A stretch of 17,477 bases of DNA from Patescibacteria group bacterium (GTDB lineage Bacteria; Patescibacteriota; Minisyncoccia; Phycocordibacterales; UBA12079), in the NCBI GenBank assembly GCA_018821685.1, contig JAHJLO010000063.1, forward strand, positions 1 through 17,477, written 5' to 3'. A program made the position numbers and the translations under genes. Positions 12,346 through 17,477 of this stretch are shown here, in pieces. Below the pieces are notes generated by a model. The model had not been told where the DNA came from. It searched no databases and worked only from the letters and a program-made list of their open reading frames with translations. Every line of letters starts with the position of its first letter. Position 1 is the first letter of the stretch.

Positions 12346-12825
12346 ATGAGAATAATATCAATTGACCCTGGATACGAGAGGGTCGGAATCGCAGTTGTGG
12401 AAAAAAAGAGTTCGAGGAAAGAAGAGTTAATTTATTCTGACTGTTTTCAAACATCCTCTAAATCCCCTATTACAGAAAGGTTTCTTTTGATAGGAAAAGA
12501 AATTGAAAAAGTAATTCAAAAATACAAACCAGAAACCATGGCGATTGAAACTTTGTTTTTTAATTCAAACCAAAAAACAGCAATGAAAGTTTCCGAGGCT
12601 CGAGGAATAATTATTTACCAAGCCCTAGCCAACGGATTAAGTGTTTTTGAATATACTCCTCTTCAAATTAAAATCGCAGTTACCGGATATGGACGAGGAG
12701 ACAAAAAACAAATAATAGCCATGATACCTCACTTAATTAAAGTAGAAAAAGAAATAAAATACGATGATGAATATGATGCGATTGCGGTTGGATTAACCCA
12801 CTCTGCCTGTTGTAAAATAAATTAA
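12346..12825 (+). CDS. ruvC: Holliday junction resolvase RuvC
   Basis: A 159-aa endonuclease that cuts Holliday junctions in a dimer. The four acidic catalytic residues are visible: D7 in SIDPGYERVG, E68 in AIETLFF, and D141 and D144 in DDEYDAIAVGL. The conserved FFNSNQKTAMKVSEARG and the TGYGRGDKKQI loop are also present. The length is normal for the family. No ribosome binding site is seen. The TATACT box 6 nt before the ATG suggests a leaderless mRNA. It functions with ruvB located upstream; ruvA lies outside the window. Confidence 0.97.
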   Translation: MRIISIDPGYERVGIAVVEKKSSRKEELIYSDCFQTSSKSPITERFLLIGKEIEKVIQKYKPETMAIETLFFNSNQKTAMKVSEARGIIIYQALANGLSVFEYTPLQIKIAVTGYGRGDKKQIIAMIPHLIKVEKEIKYDDEYDAIAVGLTHSACCKIN

Positions 12826-12867
12826 AAGATAGGGTTAAAAACCCCATCAACAAATTTAATTTCAGGT

Positions 12868-12920
12868 GTTAATAACTGACTTGCTTAATAAAACAAAATT
12901 TGATAAAAAGTAGTTATTAA
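12868..12920. repeat. Inverted repeat in the spacer after ruvC
   Basis: TTAATAACT (12869-12877) and AGTTATTAA (12912-12920) are perfect complements separated by 34 nt, and a 5-bp tandem repeat of TTTAA type follows (12923-12940). A short GGGTT/AACCC hairpin (12833-12846) just after ruvC may be its terminator. Role unknown. Confidence 0.35.
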
Positions 12921-12973
12921 AAATTTAATTTAATTTAATTTGAATTAAAGAGTAAAATTCAAAAAACATTTTT

Positions 12974-13180
12974 ATGGAAGAAGAAATTTTAAACGAAGAT
13001 ATATTGGAAGAGCTGGAAGAAACAGAGCCTGAAATGTGTGACTGTGGTGAATGTCAAGAATGTATTGAAGCAGAGGGGTCGTGTGATTGTGGGGATTGTG
13101 ATATGTGCGTAAAAGACTCTGAACTAGAAGAAGATTTAGAAGAATCTTTCGACGATCTAGAACCAGAAGACCTTTTATAA
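12974..13180 (+). CDS. Small acidic cysteine-cluster protein, 68 aa
   Basis: I do not recognise this protein. It is 68 aa, very acidic throughout (many Glu and Asp), and carries eight cysteines as two copies of CDCGxCxxC: C22, C24, C27, C30 and C37, C39, C42, C45. This spacing suits binding of one or two metal ions (zinc, copper, or an Fe-S cluster), like a minimal metallothionein or zinc knuckle. Acidic helical ends flank the core. No signal peptide or membrane segment is seen, so it should be cytosolic. It starts at ATG 12974 without a Shine-Dalgarno and ends at a perfect terminator at 13221-13263, which supports a real transcribed gene. The reverse-strand frame over the same bases is a shadow. 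Its neighbours, ruvC and a PBP, give no clue to function. Confidence 0.75.
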   Translation: MEEEILNEDILEELEETEPEMCDCGECQECIEAEGSCDCGDCDMCVKDSELEEDLEESFDDLEPEDLL

Positions 13181-13220
13181 CAAAACACAACTGAAACAAT
13201 TTTTAAAAAACTGTTCGTCC

Positions 13221-13263
13221 AATTAAAAACCCTTTATTCTGAAAGAATAAAGGGTTTTTAATT
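13221..13263 (+). terminator. Terminator of the cysteine-cluster gene
   Basis: Arms 13221-13240 and 13244-13263 are perfect 20-nt complements (core ACCCTTTATTC/GAATAAAGGGT), with TTTTTAATT as the tail. It lies 40 nt after the stop codon at 13180. Confidence 0.88.
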
Positions 13264-13310
13264 TATAAATAAGAAGGGTTCCTTTTTTTGTTGTGTAGTT
13301 GTTTTTTTTC

Positions 13311-13328
13311 TAGTATTCTAGTATCTAT
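13311..13328 (+). repeat. TAGTAT(T)CTAGTATCTAT repeat before the PBP gene
   Basis: TAGTATTCTAGTATCTAT ends directly at the PBP ATG. A nearly identical TAGTATCTAGTATCTAT is at 947-963 upstream of holA, and TAAGTATCTAGTA occurs reversed at 12308-12320 upstream of ruvC. These short AT-rich blocks may be a shared promoter module or a low-complexity drift product. Confidence 0.45.
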
Positions 13329-15839
13329 ATGACAACAAAAAAAATTAAAAGCCAACTTAAAAAAGATGTTTTCATCGGATTAATAACCCTTTCCATATTT
13401 GGGGCTAGTTTTATAATGTTTTGGATTTCCTCTTTTAAAATTCCTGACCTAAATAGTTTTGATGAAAGAATCGTCGCCCAATCTACTAAAATTTACGACA
13501 GAACCGGTGAAATTCTTCTTTATGATGTCCACGAAAACATAAGAAGGACTATTATCCCCTATGAAGAAATATCCAGGGATATTAAAAATGCGACAGTTGC
13601 CATTGAAGATGCAGAATTTTATGAACATAGTGGAATTAAACCGACAGCTTTTCTTAGAGCAGTGCTTGCAAACATAAAATCTGGTGATTTTGGACAAGGA
13701 GGTTCAACAATAACCCAACAGGTTGTTAAAAACTCAATTCTTACAACAGAAAAAAAAATTGCTAGAAAAATCAAAGAGTGGGTTTTGGCCGTAAAGTTAG
13801 AAAGAGTTATGACTAAAAAAGAAATTTTAACTCTTTACTTAAATGAAACCCCCTATGGTGGAAATATATATGGTGTTGAAGAAGCGAGCCTCTCTTTTTT
13901 TGGAAAACAGGCGAAAGATTTAACCCTAGCTGAATCAGCTTATTTAGCTGCTATGCCACAAGCTCCAACCTATTACTCTCCCTACGGAAATAATCTCGAC
14001 AAACTAGAAAAAAGAAAAAACCTCGTGCTTAAAAAAATGCTCGAAAATAACTTTATAACCCAAGAAGAACACGACGAAGCACAAAAAGAAGAAATAGTTT
14101 TTAGAGAAAAATCTACAAAGGGAATAAAAGCCCCTCATTTTGTAATGTACGTGAGAAAATACCTTGAAGAAAAATATGGGGAAAAAGTTCTAACAGAAGG
14201 AGGTCTGAAAGTTATAACAACAATTGACTATGATCTACAAGAAAAAGCAGAAGAGATTGTAAAAAAAACCGCGCTTGAAAATGTAGAAAAATATAACGCA
14301 GAGAATGCCTCCGCAGTAGCGGTTGACTCAAAAACAGGACAAATTCTTGTGATGGTTGGATCTCGTGATTATTTTGACGAAGAGATAGACGGTAATTTTA
14401 ATGTAGCAACAGCCCACAGACAGCCAGGATCGTCTTTTAAGCCATTTGTTTATGCTACTGCGTTCAATAAGGGCTTCACACCCGATACGGTGCTTTTTGA
14501 CCTAAAAACAGAGTTCTCGACTTACTGTAAACCAGACGGTACAGCTATTCTTTCTCAATATCAAGATAGATGTTATTCCCCTGAAAACTACGACCATGTA
14601 TATAGAGGTCCAATGACGCTAAGAGAAGCCTTGGCTCAGTCAGTCAACGTTCCTGCAGTTAAAATACTCTATTTAACAGGTATTGCAGAATCCCTAAAGA
14701 CAGCTAAGGATATGGGGATAAACAGTTTAACAAACGTTGCCCAATACGGACTTACTCTTGTTCTCGGAGGAGGAGAGGTTTCTCTTCTTGATATAACAGG
14801 GGCCTACTCCGTCTTTGCTAACGAAGGAATAAAAAACCCCCACACGAGCATCTTAAAAATAGAAGACAAGGAGGGTCATGTTCTTGAAGAATTTGAGATG
14901 AATTCGAAAAGAGTTATTCCAGAACTTACAGCTCTATATATTTCAGATATTCTTTCTGATAATGTCGCGAGGACACCAGCTTTTGGAACAAATTCACCCC
15001 TATACTTTCCAGGCAGAGATGTCGCAGGTAAAACAGGAACAACAAATGATTACAAAGACGCTTGGACAGTTGGATATACACCGCAAGTGGCTCTCGGTGT
15101 TTGGGCAGGAAACAACGATAACACTTCTATGGAAAAGAAGGTGGCAGGATTTATTGTTACGCCTATCTGGAATTCTATAATGCAGGAAGTTTTGGATAAG
15201 TACCCTGATGAAAAATTTAAAAAAGCCCCAGCTGATTATGATAAATCGGTCAGACCTATTCTAAGAGGAGTGTGGCAAGGAGGAACAACCTATTTCATAG
15301 ACAGAATCTCAGGGAAACTAGCCACTGAATATACTCCAGAGGAAACAAAAGAAGAAAAAGTTGTGGAGGAATATCACTCAATTTTATATTGGGTTGATAA
15401 AAATGATATTACAGGTTCAAAACCGCTTGACCCTAACAAAGATCTCCAATATCAAAGATGGGAATATGGAGTTCAAAAATGGCTTGCAGGACAAGGGATT
15501 GTTAACGGAACAAATTTAATACCAACTGAATATGATGATATTCATACTCCAGAAAAAGCTCCTCAAATTAAATTAATTTATCCAAACTCAACTAGTGTTT
15601 ATAGCTCAAGTCAAAAAATAAATATTCTAGTAAGTAATAATAGCTATAGCGGTTATCCATTAATAAAACTTAATTTTTACTTAAACGGAAGATTTATAGG
15701 ATCTTCAAACACAACATCCTTTTCTTTCATTCCAAGTGATGTCTCTGAAATAAAAGATATCAACGAATTAAAGGTAGTTGGTTTCGATTCTGTTTATAAC
15801 AAAGGAGAAACTGTTATAAATCTTAAAATAGGTATTTAA
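13329..15839 (+). CDS. Class A penicillin-binding protein (transglycosylase/transpeptidase)
   Basis: An 836-aa bifunctional peptidoglycan synthase of the PBP1A/1B type, anchored in the cytoplasmic membrane by one N-terminal segment (about residues 15-33). The GT51 glycosyltransferase domain spans about 70-240, with catalytic E93 in AIEDAEFYEHSG, GQGGSTITQQ, and KEILTLYLNETPYGGNIYGVEEA. The transpeptidase domain has S368-S-F-K371 (PGSSFKPF), S438-V-N440 and K568-T-G (AGKTGTTNDYKDAWTVGY). All key residues are present. After the KTG box, about 190 residues follow; the last 85 (from about 752, IKLIYPNSTSVYSSSQKIN) look like a beta-sandwich (Ig-like or bacterial-surface) domain, similar to C-terminal modules in Gram-positive and CPR PBPs. 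No Shine-Dalgarno precedes the ATG. It converges with dnaN, sharing the terminator at 15861-15900. Confidence 0.97.
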   Translation: MTTKKIKSQLKKDVFIGLITLSIFGASFIMFWISSFKIPDLNSFDERIVAQSTKIYDRTGEILLYDVHENIRRTIIPYEEISRDIKNATVAIEDAEFYEHSGIKPTAFLRAVLANIKSGDFGQGGSTITQQVVKNSILTTEKKIARKIKEWVLAVKLERVMTKKEILTLYLNETPYGGNIYGVEEASLSFFGKQAKDLTLAESAYLAAMPQAPTYYSPYGNNLDKLEKRKNLVLKKMLENNFITQEEHDEAQKEEIVFREKSTKGIKAPHFVMYVRKYLEEKYGEKVLTEGGLKVITTIDYDLQEKAEEIVKKTALENVEKYNAENASAVAVDSKTGQILVMVGSRDYFDEEIDGNFNVATAHRQPGSSFKPFVYATAFNKGFTPDTVLFDLKTEFSTYCKPDGTAILSQYQDRCYSPENYDHVYRGPMTLREALAQSVNVPAVKILYLTGIAESLKTAKDMGINSLTNVAQYGLTLVLGGGEVSLLDITGAYSVFANEGIKNPHTSILKIEDKEGHVLEEFEMNSKRVIPELTALYISDILSDNVARTPAFGTNSPLYFPGRDVAGKTGTTNDYKDAWTVGYTPQVALGVWAGNNDNTSMEKKVAGFIVTPIWNSIMQEVLDKYPDEKFKKAPADYDKSVRPILRGVWQGGTTYFIDRISGKLATEYTPEETKEEKVVEEYHSILYWVDKNDITGSKPLDPNKDLQYQRWEYGVQKWLAGQGIVNGTNLIPTEYDDIHTPEKAPQIKLIYPNSTSVYSSSQKINILVSNNSYSGYPLIKLNFYLNGRFIGSSNTTSFSFIPSDVSEIKDINELKVVGFDSVYNKGETVINLKIGI

Positions 15840-15860
15840 AAAATAAAAAATATCCAACAC

Positions 15861-15900
15861 AAAAATAAAAACTCTCAATAAATTGAGAGTTTTTATTTTT
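15861..15900. terminator. Bidirectional terminator between PBP and dnaN
   Basis: Arms 15861-15879 and 15882-15900 (19 nt) are perfectly complementary, with core AACTCTCAAT/ATTGAGAGTT. A/T runs on both sides give a T-tail in each direction, so it can end both the PBP mRNA (+) and the dnaN mRNA (-). Confidence 0.9.
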
Positions 15901-17001
15901 TTATTTATTCATTGGCATTACTAGATAGGTAAACTGAGTATCGGGAACTGATTTAATCACCATGGGCTTATTTAAGCCGTTAAATCTCAAAGTAAGGCTG
16001 TCTGCGTTAATAGACTGGAAACAATCCATTATATATTTTTGATTAAAGCTAATTTCTACCTCATCCCCGCTTAAAACAGAATCAACTTTGTTTGTGTTCT
16101 CCCCCACATCGTTATTTTTAGAAATTGTCTGAAATATTTTTTTAGAAGGATCTATTTTAAAAGTAATTTTATTAAATTTGTCTGAAAAAATATTGCTCAC
16201 TTTCAAAGAATTCATCAGATCATCTTTTAGCACAGTTACTTCTGTTGTAAATTCTTTTGGTATTAGTTGTTGATAATCAGGGAAAACACCGTCAACGATT
16301 CTTGATGTTAAATAAATATTATCGTACTCAAAAGCAATTTGATTTTTTGTTAAATAAATTTTTATACCACCATCGATATCATCAAATACTCTCAAAATTT
16401 CAGGGATATTTTTAAAAGGAATTAAAATCTGGTCAAAATCACCTACCCCTTCTGTATCAATCTTTATCTCAGCTAATCGAAAAGAATCAGTTGCCGCAAA
16501 AATTAAACTCTTTCCTTCTACGTAAACTAAAACACTTGAAAGCTCGGGTTTAATATTAGAAGTAGAGGAACTATACCAAACAGATTTTAAACCCTTCATT
16601 AATTTTTTAGCATCTATCACAAAAGGCTTTTCATCGTTTAAACGAGGTATTGTAGGAAAATCATCACTTGCTTGAGATTTAATAACAGTAGAACTATTTT
16701 CAGTTAAAACAGTTAGGTTGTCATCTTTAGTTTCTAAAGTTACCTTATTACTCCGAGAATCTCCTGAAATTAATCCATTTAAAATATTTCCCAAAACAGT
16801 AATTTTTCCTTCTTCAACCACGCTTACGGGAACAATTATTTCAATACCAAGATCAAGATTAGTAGCAATTACTTTTAAACTATTATCTTTGGCTTCCAAC
16901 ATTAAACAACTCAAAACAGGTAGGGTTAAATTCTTTCCTGTAATTTTTTCAGCTTTTGAAATAGCATTTACTAATTTATCTTTTATACATTCTAATTTCA
17001 T
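15901..17001 (-). CDS. dnaN: DNA polymerase III beta subunit (sliding clamp)
   Basis: A 366-aa sliding clamp that tethers the replicative polymerase to DNA. The start MKLECIKDKLVNAISKAEKITGKN and the second stretch LPVLSCLMLEA are typical of the first clamp domain. The ending QFTYLVMPMNK matches the conserved C-terminus (YLVMPM(R/K)), and the repeated three-domain organisation fits the length. The ATG lies 22 bp downstream of the dnaA stop, so the pair is probably co-transcribed in the classic dnaA-dnaN order. No Shine-Dalgarno is seen. Hydrophobic-cleft clamp-binding partners in the window would be the polymerase delta subunit (holA) and Pol I. Confidence 0.97.
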   Translation of the reverse strand: MKLECIKDKLVNAISKAEKITGKNLTLPVLSCLMLEAKDNSLKVIATNLDLGIEIIVPVSVVEEGKITVLGNILNGLISGDSRSNKVTLETKDDNLTVLTENSSTVIKSQASDDFPTIPRLNDEKPFVIDAKKLMKGLKSVWYSSSTSNIKPELSSVLVYVEGKSLIFAATDSFRLAEIKIDTEGVGDFDQILIPFKNIPEILRVFDDIDGGIKIYLTKNQIAFEYDNIYLTSRIVDGVFPDYQQLIPKEFTTEVTVLKDDLMNSLKVSNIFSDKFNKITFKIDPSKKIFQTISKNNDVGENTNKVDSVLSGDEVEISFNQKYIMDCFQSINADSLTLRFNGLNKPMVIKSVPDTQFTYLVMPMNK

Positions 17002-17023
17002 GATGGGTTTTTAATTAAAACGA

Positions 17024-17477
17024 CTAGAACATCGAACGGATTTGTTTAAGTTCCTGTTCTAACAGGTTATTATCCTTCAAATCCTCTTTTACCTTCTTAC
17101 AGGAGTGAATAACAGTTGTATGATCTCTACCGCCCAATTTCTCTCCAATGGAGGGGTAAGAAACACCAAAATCGCTTCTTAGAACATACATAATAATTTG
17201 TCTTGGCTTAACTACTTCCTTTCTTCTTGTTTTTTCGTAAATACTTTCTTCATCAATGTTATAAAAATTAGAAACTATTTTAACAACCTCTTTAACAGAA
17301 ACGGATTTTTTTGGTTTTGTATTATTCCTTAACAAATTTTTTATCTCGGTTAGACTCAATTCCCTTCCTTTTAGTTGGGTCTGGCAAATTACAGAATTTA
17401 AAACACCCTCTAAATCTCTAACATTCCCCTCAATAGAGACAGCAACCATATTTATAACATCCTCCGATAAATAAAAA
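17024..17477 (-). CDS. dnaA: Chromosomal replication initiator DnaA, C-terminal part
   Basis: The 3' part of dnaA; the frame continues to the right edge, reading FYLSEDVINMVAVSIEGN upstream of an internal Met. Visible are the end of the AAA+ domain (NVRDLEGVLNSV), the linker, and the complete DNA-binding domain IV with RQIIMYVLRSDFGVSYPSIG and the signature GGRDHTTVIHSCKKV, which contacts DnaA boxes. The start codon and the Walker motifs lie outside the window. In most bacteria oriC lies close to dnaA; here it is more likely on the far side of dnaA, since only 22 bp separate dnaA from dnaN. Confidence 0.97.
   Translation of the reverse strand, partial: FYLSEDVINMVAVSIEGNVRDLEGVLNSVICQTQLKGRELSLTEIKNLLRNNTKPKKSVSVKEVVKIVSNFYNIDEESIYEKTRRKEVVKPRQIIMYVLRSDFGVSYPSIGEKLGGRDHTTVIHSCKKVKEDLKDNNLLEQELKQIRSMF

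Noticed and set aside
17002..17023. oriC between dnaA and dnaN
   Set aside because: The gap is only 22 bp and holds no DnaA boxes or AT-rich unwinding element.
1..17477. Alternative genetic code (UGA read as glycine, as in some CPR groups)
   Set aside because: All conserved genes read through with the standard bacterial code, and no conserved gene needs an internal UGA.

Overview
The window looks like a chromosomal segment of a low-GC member of the Candidate Phyla Radiation (Patescibacteria, probably Parcubacteria/Paceibacteria). This lineage call is inferred from protein style: a short DNA polymerase III delta subunit, a YebC with an internal deletion, a Pol I with almost no proofreading domain, AT-rich spacers, very few Shine-Dalgarno sites on housekeeping genes, and a diversity-generating retroelement (DGR) of the type common in these phyla. 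No rRNA, tRNA or CRISPR array was seen.

Layout. 1-53: start of a leftward gene cut by the window edge. 167-919: holA (-). 1051-1620: unknown 189-aa gene (+). 1853-4231: polA (-). 4258-6966: a complete DGR made of reverse transcriptase (-), accessory protein Avd on the opposite strand (+), template repeat TR (-), a hairpin terminator, and a target gene (-) ending in the variable repeat VR, with its own consensus promoter and a structured leader. 7008-7448: tsaE (-). 7576-8503: a two-gene leftward unit of unknown membrane proteins. 8657-10339: pilB-like ATPase (+). 10369-10519: a long three-tier hairpin, probably a small structured RNA on the minus strand. 10586-12825: ruvB, yebC and ruvC (+). 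12974-13180: a small acidic protein with two CxCGxCxxC cysteine clusters (+). 13329-15839: class A penicillin-binding protein (+). 15901-17477: dnaN and the C-terminal part of dnaA (-), so the replication origin is probably just beyond the right edge.

The central result is the DGR. TR (5657-5784) and VR (6134-6261) align without gaps over 128 bp and differ at 18 positions. All 18 are adenines of TR on the coding strand, the signature of adenine-specific mutagenic retrohoming. These changes alter 14 residues near the C-terminus of the 213-aa target. The reverse transcriptase has an intact YADD box and the SQ-type motif 4 typical of DGR enzymes. The element is unusual in that avd runs against RT and TR, and its N-terminal codons are separated from an upstream ATG by a run of seven C whose complement is the likely ribosome binding site of the RT gene.

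The other genes serve replication (dnaA, dnaN, holA, polA), recombination (ruvB, ruvC), tRNA modification (tsaE), cell wall synthesis (PBP) and pilus assembly or competence (pilB). The DGR sits between tsaE and polA. Almost every gene end carries a long, near-perfect hairpin terminator, and several housekeeping genes have a -10 box 6-7 nt before the ATG, which suggests leaderless mRNAs.
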